NCBI GenBank assembly: GCA_035474375.1
Contig: DATINJ010000333.1
Location: 12,728 to 76,727, forward strand
DNA from: JANNPJ01 sp035474375
GTDB lineage: Bacteria > Actinomycetota > Actinomycetes > Actinomycetales > Kineosporiaceae
DNA length: 64,000 bases
Reading direction: 5' to 3'
The position numbers and the translations under genes were made by a program. The stretch's first letter is position 1, and every line of letters starts with the position of its first letter. Below the pieces are notes generated by a model. The model saw only the letters and a list, made by a program, of their open reading frames with translations. It did no database searches and was not told the DNA's origin. Shown one piece after another: positions 25,757 through 33,759 of the stretch.

Positions 25757-25808
25757 TCTCTGGACGGTATCGCCTACCGCCGTCTCCGGATGGCGCGGTA
25801 CCGGCCGC

Positions 25809-26483
25809 TCAGCCTTCGACACCGGTTGAGGTGTGCGCTGCGCCAACCGGCTTTGACTCCGGTGACCCGCGCTGTCGCAGGTAGATCGAGAACACCGCCA
25901 TCGAGCCGACCGCGAGGAATTCAGATTGCCAGTTCTGTAGCGTGCGATTCCAAAAATCAGCGGAGGTAACGTATTCCGACCAGGAGACCGGGCCTTGCAA
26001 TTGCGCCAATTGCTCCTCGTTGTAGGCGATTCGCCCGGCCAGCGACTGCATACCCCAGGAGGCGAAGAAAATCAGCCCCATCACCAGGCCGAGCGAGCTG
26101 GAATACAGGGCAGTCGGTAGGCCACCCCGACCGGCCGCTACCGGTGAAGCGTCGTCCGCATATCGGCCAACCTTCTGTTCCTTGTCACTCTCGGTGCCGG
26201 CTTCGTCGAGAGACTTCGACTCCGGCGAGCCGCGTTGCAAGAACCAGACCGTCGCCAGGATGTAGAGCAGGAATTGCAAGTACTCGCTCTGCCAATTCTC
26301 CGCTACGTCGACCGCGAAGGACGAGGACGTGATGTAACGGCCGAGCGAAACCGTCGCCAAGCCGTCGGTCACCAGTTGAGCGTTGTACTCGGCATGCCCG
26401 GCGAACGCCTGCCCCACCAGCGCTGCCAGGAAGATGACGCCGAAGAAGAGGCTGAGCGAGTTCTGCCGGATGAAGGTGCGCAT
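25809..26483 (-). CDS. DUF6766 family membrane protein with internal duplication
   Basis: A 224-residue protein made of two similar halves. Each half has SLxLxxGxIFxA, then a Gln-x-(F/L)-AG segment, AxYN, a TSxxF motif, NWQSE and a second membrane segment ending in QRGSPESK. The halves are about residues 8-90 and 128-212. Four membrane segments are predicted. The family has no known function. It follows a 27-residue membrane peptide gene by nine bases and a lipoprotein gene before that, so the three are probably co-expressed. Confidence 0.75.
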   Translation of the reverse strand: MRTFIRQNSLSLFFGVIFLAALVGQAFAGHAEYNAQLVTDGLATVSLGRYITSSSFAVDVAENWQSEYLQFLLYILATVWFLQRGSPESKSLDEAGTESDKEQKVGRYADDASPVAAGRGGLPTALYSSSLGLVMGLIFFASWGMQSLAGRIAYNEEQLAQLQGPVSWSEYVTSADFWNRTLQNWQSEFLAVGSMAVFSIYLRQRGSPESKPVGAAHTSTGVEG

Positions 26484-26492
26484 CGCCGCCGC

Positions 26493-26576
26493 CTACCGGG
26501 CCAACAACGCGACGACGAGGAAATAGACCAGCCCAGCGGTGATCAGCGCGGCGTACGCGATGGTCAGCACACGCAT
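26493..26576 (-). CDS. 27-residue single-pass membrane peptide
   Basis: A tiny gene of 27 codons encoding MRVLTIAYAALITAGLVYFL and a short end VVALLAR. It is almost wholly one membrane segment. GGGAGG six bases before the ATG is a strong ribosome binding site, and the gene begins two bases after the lipoprotein stop and ends nine bases before DUF6766. The position and binding site make translation likely; no function is known. Confidence 0.6.
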   Translation of the reverse strand: MRVLTIAYAALITAGLVYFLVVALLAR

Positions 26577-26578
26577 GA

Positions 26579-26986
26579 TCAGCCTCCCGAGACCGCACAC
26601 TCGTACGGCTTCTCGCCGCGGGGCGAGCAACCGACACCGATGATCTTCCAGCCGCCCGGGAACTCGGACAGAAACACCGTGTCGGTGCCGGTGGTGACGA
26701 AGGCCTGATGCCCGTAGCGCTGCACCCCCTGTACCGCCGACGGGGCAGGTAGGTCGGCCTGCAGGACGGCCGCCGGACACGGCATCCCACTCGATTCGGC
26801 GATCGTCGAGGAGACCTCATCGGAGAGCAACGTGCAGGCCAGTTCGCCGTCGGAACTGGCGACGGCGTGGGTGAAAGCGGTCGCCGCCCGATCCGGGCCC
26901 ACCCGGCCCAGAGTTGAACGATCTGGGCCCGAACATCCGGACACCATGGCGGCGGTTACCGCAATGACAACCAAACCTCGAAACAC
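26579..26986 (-). CDS. Small secreted lipoprotein, unknown function
   Basis: A 135-residue protein with a lipoprotein signal (MFRGLVVIAVTAAMVSGCSG, lipid Cys18) and a compact domain: FTHAVASSDGELACTLLSDEV, GMPCPAAVLQAD, TVFLSEFPGGWKIIGVGCSP. The pattern is that of small NTF2-like actinobacterial lipoproteins, with four Cys that could form two disulphides. GTG 26986 is chosen because it gives a normal short n-region; an in-frame ATG at 27058 would give an overlong one. It heads the lipoprotein-27 aa-DUF6766 operon and is divergent from the next gene. Confidence 0.7.
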   Translation of the reverse strand: MFRGLVVIAVTAAMVSGCSGPDRSTLGRVGPDRAATAFTHAVASSDGELACTLLSDEVSSTIAESSGMPCPAAVLQADLPAPSAVQGVQRYGHQAFVTTGTDTVFLSEFPGGWKIIGVGCSPRGEKPYECAVSGG

Positions 26987-27075
26987 GTCGATGAAATTAC
27001 CCGAGCTGCAAGGTTGCGCTCTTCGAGATCGACTGCTTCGGCAAATTACTCCACCCACGTCTTATTCTTCCAACT

Positions 27076-28293
27076 ATGGACAGTTTTGTGCGGCGCGGCC
27101 GGGGGTTGCTGAATCGACGGTCGACGTCCCCGGGGGCACCGGACGAAACCGTCGTCGAACTCGGCGAGAACGATTCGATCGAGGTCAGCGTGGTTGAGCA
27201 GGGTACTTCGGCACCCAACCGGCCGGCTCCGCAGAGCCCGCACGTCCCGGCGCCCCGGCCGGCCGACGTCCTGGTGTCGAAGAATGTCCGGTTGACCGCC
27301 CTGGTGGTGGTTCTCATCCTCGTGGTGGCGGCATCGGTGATAGCCGTGCGCCGAGCGCAGGATCCGACGATCGACGAATTGCGCCGCCGAGCCGGGTGGT
27401 CAGACCTCAACACGCTCCGGATCGGGGTGTCCGGCGACGTTCCGCACCTCAGCGACTGCACCCAAGGCCCGACCAACTGCAAGGGCTTCGACATCGAGAT
27501 CGCCCGTCTGGTGGCGTCCTGGCTCGGCGTCCGGAGCAGTGCCATCGAGTTCGACCGAGTACTGCCCGAAGATCGCGAACGGATGCAAGGTTTCAGCTTC
27601 ACGACCGGCCGACCGGTCGACGTCGACTTGGTGGTGGCTGCCTTCAGCATGACCAAGGAACGCATGGAGAAGGATTTTGTCGTCTTCGCCGGCCCCTACC
27701 TCAACACCCAGACCACGGTGCTCACCCGCAAGGATCATCTGCCAGTGGTGAGCCTGGCCGGGCTCAACGACCCGATCACGGTGGACGGCAAGACCCGCGC
27801 GAAACAGCGAGTCTGCACCCACGGCACCACAACCTCACGGGACTATCTGCGCCGGGAGACGACGGCCACCATCGTCCTGCGTGCGCTCAACAGTGAGTGC
27901 GTGACCCTGCTGCTCGAAGGGGACGTCGATGCGGCGGTCACCGATGCCGCGATTCTGGCCGGATTTCAGGCCGTCCACGCGGACAAGTTGCGGCTGAACA
28001 ACATCGCGTCGGTCGATGACGAGCACTACGGCATCGGCATCGGCCAGGACCCCACCGGCCAGGACGAGAAGATCCAAGCCCGCCGGCAACTGGTCTTGCT
28101 CGCGCTGAACGATCTGCTCACCGCTCCGAACCAGAACGATTGGCAAGACGCTTTCGACCTCCTACCGCCCACCGGTCCGGCGACCGGGGTCGACGTCCAG
28201 GTGGTGGCCGACGACCGGCAGCCCACGCCGCAGGGATTGCTACCGGTGCGGCGCTGGCCCTGGGAACGCCTGGGTAGCGGCTCGGGACGATGA
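27076..28293 (+). CDS. Membrane-anchored family 3 solute-binding protein (GlnH-like sensor)
   Basis: A 405-residue protein with a 70-residue disordered Pro-rich cytoplasmic N-terminus, one membrane anchor at about 72-91 (LTALVVVLILVVAASVIAV) and an extracytoplasmic SBP_bac_3 domain: LRIGVSGDVPHLSDC, NCKGFDIEIARLVASWLG, PVDVDLVVAAFSMTKERM and a second lobe ending near residue 360. Paired Cys (in SDCTQGPTNCKG) probably form a disulphide. It has no ABC transporter neighbours. Instead it overlaps by four bases a gene for a polytopic membrane protein, an arrangement like GlnH-GlnX of mycobacteria, where GlnH senses amino acids rather than feeding transport. pknG is not present here. Confidence 0.78.
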   Translation: MDSFVRRGRGLLNRRSTSPGAPDETVVELGENDSIEVSVVEQGTSAPNRPAPQSPHVPAPRPADVLVSKNVRLTALVVVLILVVAASVIAVRRAQDPTIDELRRRAGWSDLNTLRIGVSGDVPHLSDCTQGPTNCKGFDIEIARLVASWLGVRSSAIEFDRVLPEDRERMQGFSFTTGRPVDVDLVVAAFSMTKERMEKDFVVFAGPYLNTQTTVLTRKDHLPVVSLAGLNDPITVDGKTRAKQRVCTHGTTTSRDYLRRETTATIVLRALNSECVTLLLEGDVDAAVTDAAILAGFQAVHADKLRLNNIASVDDEHYGIGIGQDPTGQDEKIQARRQLVLLALNDLLTAPNQNDWQDAFDLLPPTGPATGVDVQVVADDRQPTPQGLLPVRRWPWERLGSGSGR

Positions 28294-29348
28294 CCACAAC
28301 GCCGGCGGTCGAGCCCGCACCCGCACCCGCACCGACTTTCGACGAAACCGGATCTCGGACTGTCCTGACGGTCGAACGTCGGCCGCCTTCCGGGGAACGA
28401 GCCTGGCTGCTGACGCTGCTGCCGACCTTTCCGTTGCTACTGCTGGTCCTGCGGGTCTGGTACCTGGCCCGGCAAGATCTGCAGACGATGCTGCTGGTGC
28501 TCCAGTCCGCGAACCCGCTCGGCTTGATCGCGTCATTGCTGATCAGCCTGCTCTGGGCGATCCCGGCGATCGTCCTGCTGCTTCGGGTGTTCTTCCTGTT
28601 GCTACTGGTCAGCGAGACTCCCAGCCGATCTTGGCTGGCTCGGGCCGGAGTCCGGATGCCGATCTGGCTGAGCGTGCCGACGGCGCTGATGGCGCTTCTC
28701 ACCTGGCAGCTGCAATTCTTGCCGACCCTGCTGGCCCTGTCCCTGGTGATCGCCGGCCTGGAGGCGCGCAATCGCTTTGGGCCGGAGCATTTCGCGACGT
28801 CCGCCATGACGACCGCCGTCCCGATCGCCTTCGGGGTGCTCACACTGATCTGGCTGATCCCAGCGATCATGTCCGCCCTTGGTTCGGCCGGCGAGCCGGT
28901 GACCGCCGTCCTGCTGTTGCTGCCGCCGATCGCGGCACCGCTGCTCTGCGGACCAATTCCGGCCGGGGTAGCTCGGTGGTTACTGCCGGGGACCGCCAGC
29001 CTGCTTGCCCTGAGCACACCGATCCTGCTGGCCAGCAGCTATCTGAGCACCCCGGTGCTGCCCCGGGTAGCAGTCCAGTCCGAGTCCGGCAAGCAGATCT
29101 CCGTCGTGCGCGGCAGCCTGGTATCGGTGGACGACCGGTTCACCGTTCTGTTGGATCGCGATGGGCAGGTGCATTTCCTGCCCGGCGGCGCCATCACGGA
29201 GCAGGTGCTGTGTGTCACCGGGCCGCCGGCACCGAGCAGTTCGGTCTCGGTTCACGGCTGGCAGGTGGAACAAAGCGTGCTGTCCTGGGCAGCGCCCCGC
29301 CCCCGAGAGAGCGCTCAAGAAGCCCTCGAACTCTGTCGCGGAGATTGA
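28290..29348 (+). CDS. Polytopic membrane protein, partner of the solute-binding sensor
   Basis: A 352-residue protein starting in a four-base overlap with the previous gene. An Ala/Pro-rich N-terminus is followed by six or seven hydrophobic segments between about 35 and 255 (for example LLTLLPTFPLLLLVLRVWYLA and LIASLLISLLWAIPAIVLLL), then a soluble C-terminal region of about 95 residues containing VVRGSLVSVDDRFTVLLDRDGQ. I do not recognise a named family with certainty. Coupled translation with the binding protein suggests a sensor complex; a loose analogue is GlnX. The C-terminal part may sit outside the cell. Confidence 0.6.
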   Translation: MTTTPAVEPAPAPAPTFDETGSRTVLTVERRPPSGERAWLLTLLPTFPLLLLVLRVWYLARQDLQTMLLVLQSANPLGLIASLLISLLWAIPAIVLLLRVFFLLLLVSETPSRSWLARAGVRMPIWLSVPTALMALLTWQLQFLPTLLALSLVIAGLEARNRFGPEHFATSAMTTAVPIAFGVLTLIWLIPAIMSALGSAGEPVTAVLLLLPPIAAPLLCGPIPAGVARWLLPGTASLLALSTPILLASSYLSTPVLPRVAVQSESGKQISVVRGSLVSVDDRFTVLLDRDGQVHFLPGGAITEQVLCVTGPPAPSSSVSVHGWQVEQSVLSWAAPRPRESAQEALELCRGD

Positions 29349-29509
29349 GATTCCGGTCGCAGAGCCCGAGAACACATCCGTCCCAGCTGTTTCGACTGCG
29401 TCGATGTACGCAACCCGGACGCTAAATCTCACCTACTGAGCTGCCGATCTCATTAGCGTTATCTGTATCAACACCGAAGGCAGCAGGCACCGGGTCAAGT
29501 CGGGGGACG

Positions 29510-29827
29510 ATGATGAGTAAATCGGATCAACTGGAACGCTTCGTGATGGAGGTCGTCACGAAGTCCGGGCGAGCGGCCGCAATCGAATTCAGAATCAGCA
29601 GCGACGTCGTGCAGGTATGGCACCGCGACGAATGCCATGGTGAATTTGCCCGAGAAGAGCTTCGAACCTGGCTTGCCGCACCGAAAAAGCCACTGATAGC
29701 GGACGACGTCGCGTTCAGCCTGGACCGGATGGTCGACCGATCCGGGCGAGTGGCAGTGAGCCTGCCGGACGTCATCGCCTGGACCTTGGCGCCGGAGGCG
29801 CTGGCCGGCTTGCGTCAGCGGGTCTAG
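29510..29827 (+). CDS. Hypothetical protein, 105 residues
   Basis: A short acidic/basic mixed protein (about 104-105 residues; ATG at 29510 or 29513) with no signal or membrane segment. It contains IEFRISSDVVQVWHRDECHGEF and a C-terminal DVIAWTLAPEALAGLRQRV. A GGGGGA run upstream of the ATG can serve as the ribosome binding site. It converges on an XRE regulator gene 14 bases away. The codon pattern matches its neighbours and the frame is clean, so I believe it is a gene, but no family is recognised. The 161 bases before it hold an ACGCTAA/TTAGCGT inverted pair. Confidence 0.6.
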   Translation: MMSKSDQLERFVMEVVTKSGRAAAIEFRISSDVVQVWHRDECHGEFAREELRTWLAAPKKPLIADDVAFSLDRMVDRSGRVAVSLPDVIAWTLAPEALAGLRQRV

Positions 29828-29841
29828 CCGGAGAAGTTGGG

Positions 29842-30147
29842 CTACAAGCCGAGCGCCTCGAGGTCCTCCGGGTCGGCACCGCTGAACAGGTCGAGCATCG
29901 AGATGTTGAACACCCGGCAGAGCTGTGGCAGGTCGGCGACCGCCGGTCTACGGCGGCCGGACTCCAGATGTCCGATACTTCCCCGCGACCAACCGAGCAG
30001 ATCGGCAAGATCCTCCTGGCGCCACTTTCGCCGGGCACGCTCGGCTCGGACGTTGTTCGCCACCACCGAGCCGAGATCCGCCACGGCCGAAACGCTAGGG
30101 ATGGGTGGGACGACGCGCAGGTTGACCGTACCCTGATTCTGATTCAT
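29842..30147 (-). CDS. XRE family helix-turn-helix regulator
   Basis: A 101-residue protein with an HTH_XRE domain at about 33-88: RAERARRKWRQEDLADLLGW, then SRGSIGHLESGRRRPAVADLPQLCRVFNISMLDLF. The N-terminal 30 residues are a short extension and there is no ligand domain. ATG 30147 is preferred; an alternative ATG ten codons upstream would run into the palindrome. A perfect 15-base palindrome at 30168-30182 lies 21 bases upstream and is probably its own operator. Confidence 0.85.
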   Translation of the reverse strand: MNQNQGTVNLRVVPPIPSVSAVADLGSVVANNVRAERARRKWRQEDLADLLGWSRGSIGHLESGRRRPAVADLPQLCRVFNISMLDLFSGADPEDLEALGL

Positions 30148-30167
30148 CCGGACCCAATCAGCTATAT

Positions 30168-30182
30168 GTAGCACCATGCTAC
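30168..30182. promoter_or_regulatory. Candidate autoregulatory operator of the XRE repressor
   Basis: GTAGCA-CCA-TGCTAC has perfect six-base arms and a three-base centre. It lies 21 bases upstream of the XRE gene, and CATATAG next to it reads as a possible -10 box on the minus strand. The size and place fit a dimeric XRE repressor site. It is also 18 bases from the end of the DUF998 gene. Confidence 0.6.
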
Positions 30183-30199
30183 GAGCTGTACGTCGATCA

Positions 30200-30877
30200 T
30201 CAAAATTGATCGTGCTCACGATCGAGTGCCAACACCCGCAACGCCAGGACGACGACTCCGGTGGAACCGAGTAGAGCCACCGCACGCTGGGCGTATCCGC
30301 CACCCGTCGAAATGCTCAAGGCGACGAAGAGGGCCACCGCCACCAGCAACAGGACGCCGTAGCCGAAAGCCGGCCAGGCGAGTGAACGCCAGGCCGGGAC
30401 CAGGCGCATCCGCCGAGCGAGCGCGAACGGAGCGAGCACCAAGATCGCAAAGGTGATCGAGCCGACGATCCCGTGGATCGCGCCATGCCATGAAGTCGTC
30501 GCCACCATCTCGGTGCAACCGAGATCCGCCGCGCGGCAGTCCAGTCGGAAGAACGCGTCGCTGAGGTCGTCCAGACCGGCCGCTGACAGCGCGACCAGCC
30601 AGGCGCTGACCGGGCCGTGATGACCGGGGGCAGCCAGCGCCGGACGGAGCGCCAGCACCGCGAAGGCCATGGTGAGAACGCCGGACACGGCTTGCGCGAT
30701 CAAGATCAACCAGGGCCGGTCCGCGGTCATGGCACCGAGGTCGCTGATGTCGTGCTCGGCCACCGAGTAGCCACCGCCCTGCAGCATCCCGGCGATCAAC
30801 CAGGCCAGGGTGACCAGGGCTTGGCCGGCGATGGCGGCCCAGGCCAGGGCCCGGCTGAGGGTGCGCTGGGTGATCAT
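30200..30877 (-). CDS. DUF998 family membrane protein
   Basis: A 225-residue protein with about six membrane segments and the DUF998 signature GGGYSVAEHDISDLGA in the first loop, followed by conserved WHGAIHGIVGSITF. The family function is unknown. Two ATG codons lie at 30883 and 30877; AGGAGG ends right before the first (zero spacing) and seven bases before the second, so the second is the real start. The gene stands alone. Confidence 0.8.
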   Translation of the reverse strand: MITQRTLSRALAWAAIAGQALVTLAWLIAGMLQGGGYSVAEHDISDLGAMTADRPWLILIAQAVSGVLTMAFAVLALRPALAAPGHHGPVSAWLVALSAAGLDDLSDAFFRLDCRAADLGCTEMVATTSWHGAIHGIVGSITFAILVLAPFALARRMRLVPAWRSLAWPAFGYGVLLLVAVALFVALSISTGGGYAQRAVALLGSTGVVVLALRVLALDREHDQF

Positions 30878-31025
30878 GGCCATACCTCCTGTCGGTGCCC
30901 ACAGGAGCCAACCGCCGACGACTCAGGGATCATCCTGAGATGCAGATGTCCGATTCCAGGGCTATACCAAAGCGACGTATTTGATCTGGTTCTTCTCGTA
31001 GCACGGTTCTGACCAGGGAGTCGTC

Positions 31026-32699
31026 GTGGACTCGGACATTCTTCGGCTTGACGCGCAATTCATCGATTACCTCATGCTGGCACTGTATTTCACCGTGGTG
31101 CTGGGCATTGGCCTGCTGGCCAGACGGCAGGTTTCGAGCAGTATCGACTTCTTCCTGTCCGGTCGATCCCTGCCTGCCTGGGTCACCGGACTGGCCTTCA
31201 TCTCGGCCAACCTGGGCGCGATCGAGATCATGGGGATGTCGGCCAACGGAGCGCAGTACGGGCTGCCCACCATGCACTACTTCTGGATCGGTGCGGTGCC
31301 GGCGATGCTGTTCCTCGGCGTCGTGATGATGCCCTTCTACTACGGGTCCAAGGTTCGCAGTGTTCCGGAGTTCATGCTTCGGCGCTTCAGCCAGCCCGCT
31401 CACCTGGTCAATGCGATCAGCTTCGCCACCGCGCAGATCCTGATCGCCGGAGTGAACCTCTACCTGCTCGGCTCGATCGTGAACGCGATGCTCGGCTGGC
31501 CACTCTGGCTGTCACTGATCACCGCCGCCGCCATCGTGCTCACGTACACGTTGCTCGGCGGTCTGTCCGCAGCGATCTACAACGAGGTGCTGCAGTTCTT
31601 CATCATCGTCGCCGCCCTGCTCCCACTTACCCTGGCCGGCCTGCACAAGGTCGGCGGCTGGGACGGCCTGAAAGCCAAGGTCGCTGACAGTCCCGGTGGG
31701 GCAGAACAGCTTTCGGCCTGGCCTGGCACTGATCTCTCCGGCTTCTCGAACGACCTGCTGTCCGTGATCGGCATCGTTTTCGGGCTCGGCTTCGTGCTCT
31801 CCTTCGGCTACTGGACGACGAATTTCGTCGAGGTGCAGCGGGCGATGGCCTCCAACAGCATGTCTGCCGCCCGGCGTACCCCGATCATCGGTGCTTTCCC
31901 GAAGCTGTTCGTGCCGTTCATCGTGGTGATCCCCGGCATGATCGCCGCCGTCGAGGTCAGCGAGATGATCACGTACAAGGCGGACGGCAAAGGCGATATC
32001 ACCTACAACAACGCGCTGCTGCTGCTGATGCGCGACCTGCTCCCGAACGGCTTGCTCGGGCTGGCGATCACCGGTCTGCTAGCGGCATTCATGGCCGGCA
32101 TGGCGGCAAACATCAGTGCCTTCAACACCGTGTTCAGCTATGACTTGTGGCAGACCTACGTGGTCAAGGACCGGCCGGACGATTATTACTTGCGAGTTGG
32201 CCGGGTCATCACCATCGTCGCCACCGTGGGGGCGATCGGCACCGCACTGCTGGCCTCCGGGTATTCCAACCTGATGGATTACCTCCAGCAATTGTTCTCG
32301 TTCTTCAACGCCCCGCTGTTCGCGACGTTCATCCTCGGGATGTTCTGGAAGCGGATGACGCCGACCGCCGGGTGGGTCGGGCTGGTCACCGGGACGGCCT
32401 CGGCAGTAACTATCTTCATTCTGTCCGAGACCGAAGTGATCGACCTGCCCGGCCAGGGCGCCAGCTTCCTCGCCGCCGGGGTCGCCTTCGTCGCGGACAT
32501 CGCGGTCAGCGTCGCGGTCAGCCTGGTCACCGCGCCGAAACCGGAGTCCGAACTACGTGGGCTGGTCTATTCGCTGACACCGAAGGAGGACCGGACCGAG
32601 CACCCAGTGGGTGACGAGGCGGTCTGGTACCGCTCCACCACCCTGCTGGCCAGCATCGCCGCGGTGCTGGTCGTCGTCCTCAATGTCGTCTTCGCCTGA
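31026..32699 (+). CDS. Sodium:solute symporter (SSS family)
   Basis: A 557-residue transporter with the LeuT-fold SSS pattern of about 13-14 membrane segments: SSSIDFFLSGRSLPAWVTGLAF in the first loop, SANLGAIEIMGMSANGAQYG, AFMAGMAANISAFNTVFSYDLWQTYV (the SSS signature) and FFNAPLFATFILGMFWKRMTP. It imports a sugar or organic solute with sodium; the SGLT/myo-inositol branch fits best but the substrate is not certain. GGGAG six bases before the GTG at 31026 sets the start. A small two-segment membrane protein gene follows 12 bases later. Confidence 0.92.
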   Translation: MDSDILRLDAQFIDYLMLALYFTVVLGIGLLARRQVSSSIDFFLSGRSLPAWVTGLAFISANLGAIEIMGMSANGAQYGLPTMHYFWIGAVPAMLFLGVVMMPFYYGSKVRSVPEFMLRRFSQPAHLVNAISFATAQILIAGVNLYLLGSIVNAMLGWPLWLSLITAAAIVLTYTLLGGLSAAIYNEVLQFFIIVAALLPLTLAGLHKVGGWDGLKAKVADSPGGAEQLSAWPGTDLSGFSNDLLSVIGIVFGLGFVLSFGYWTTNFVEVQRAMASNSMSAARRTPIIGAFPKLFVPFIVVIPGMIAAVEVSEMITYKADGKGDITYNNALLLLMRDLLPNGLLGLAITGLLAAFMAGMAANISAFNTVFSYDLWQTYVVKDRPDDYYLRVGRVITIVATVGAIGTALLASGYSNLMDYLQQLFSFFNAPLFATFILGMFWKRMTPTAGWVGLVTGTASAVTIFILSETEVIDLPGQGASFLAAGVAFVADIAVSVAVSLVTAPKPESELRGLVYSLTPKEDRTEHPVGDEAVWYRSTTLLASIAAVLVVVLNVVFA

Positions 32700-32711
32700 T
32701 CGGAAAATACT

Positions 32712-33005
32712 ATGGCTGACAATGAAACACCTTCTCTAGCAGATGATTCCGCTAGTTCCGATCCGCACGTAAAGGTGGTTTCGGCGGGCGCGTTCGACGT
32801 CCGGAGCATCATCGGCGGGCTGCTCGGCGCCTACGGCTTGATTCTGACCGTCGCCGGGCTCTGGTTCACCGAAGCGAGCGACAAGGCCAAAGCCGACGGC
32901 GAAAACCTGAACCTGCTCGTGGGTATCGGTCTGCTGGTCTTCGCCGCCCTGTTCCTCGCCTGGGTACTACTGCGGCCGTTGAAGATCGCCATACCCGAGG
33001 ACTGA
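32712..33005 (+). CDS. Small membrane protein accompanying the SSS transporter
   Basis: A 97-residue protein: a charged 30-residue N-terminus, two membrane segments (IIGGLLGAYGLILTVAGLWF and LNLLVGIGLLVFAALFLAWVLL) and a short tail. It begins 12 bases after the symporter stop and is almost certainly co-transcribed. Similar two-segment proteins follow SSS genes in other actinobacteria, so it may be a transporter subunit; that is inference. Confidence 0.7.
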   Translation: MADNETPSLADDSASSDPHVKVVSAGAFDVRSIIGGLLGAYGLILTVAGLWFTEASDKAKADGENLNLLVGIGLLVFAALFLAWVLLRPLKIAIPED

Positions 33006-33022
33006 GCGCAGCCTGAGCGGCC

Positions 33023-33658
33023 CTAGACGGGTTCATACCCGAGAACGTCGGCGAGTTGATCGGCGGTCACCGAGCCGGGCCGTAGGATTCGTACCCGATC
33101 GCTCGTGCAGTCCAGGATCGTGCTGCGCGGAGCCGGGACCAGTTCCTCGTAGTCCAGGAACACAGCCACCTCCTGCTCGAGGTCTACCGCGTCCTGCGCC
33201 CGGGTCACCGCTTGCCCGCCCGACTTCTTCGCGACCGAGGTGACCACCGGGCCGCACTCGGAGATCAGCTCCAATGCCACCGGGTGCAGCGGCACCCTGA
33301 GCTGGACGTATCGCTCGTCGCCGCCGATCTGCCAGTGAATGCTCGGCGATTTCGGCACGATCAGGGTCAGCGCGCCCGGCCAGAAGGCGACGGCGAGTTC
33401 CTTGGCCTGGTCGGAGGCCATTGACGCGACGCCGTCCATCATCGCGGCGCTCTTCACCAGCACCTGCAGCGGCGTCTCCAGGCCGATACCGCGCAGCTTG
33501 CGGATGCCATCGGTGGCCGGTGGCGAAAACGCGTCCGTGCCGACCACGTAGGCGGCTTCGGTCGGGAAGATCACCAACTCACCCGCCGTGATCGACGACG
33601 CGGCAGCGGTGAGCGCCCGTCCACGTTCCATCGGGTCCACACAGTTCAGGACACGCAC
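33023..33658 (-). CDS. YrdC/Sua5 domain protein
   Basis: A 211-residue single-domain protein of the Sua5/YciO/YrdC family: AGELVIFPTEAAYVVGTDA, IRKLRGIGLETPLQVLV, WPGALTLIVPKSP, then VQLRVPLHPVALELI and GPVVTSVAKKSGGQAV. Family members make threonylcarbamoyl-AMP for tRNA t6A, but the canonical KxR motif is replaced by KLRGIGLETP, so this may be a paralogue with another job. It starts with GTG and is head-to-head with a second, quite different YrdC-domain gene, with 101 bases between them. Confidence 0.82.
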   Translation of the reverse strand: MRVLNCVDPMERGRALTAAASSITAGELVIFPTEAAYVVGTDAFSPPATDGIRKLRGIGLETPLQVLVKSAAMMDGVASMASDQAKELAVAFWPGALTLIVPKSPSIHWQIGGDERYVQLRVPLHPVALELISECGPVVTSVAKKSGGQAVTRAQDAVDLEQEVAVFLDYEELVPAPRSTILDCTSDRVRILRPGSVTADQLADVLGYEPV

Positions 33659-33759
33659 GCTGGGCCTGCTTCCGTCGTCATCGCTGCTCGTCTTCTTCGA
33701 GGGCTTTCATCATCACCCGGAGGCGGAGGCTACCTCGCCGGGCGGGTATCGTGCCTCGG

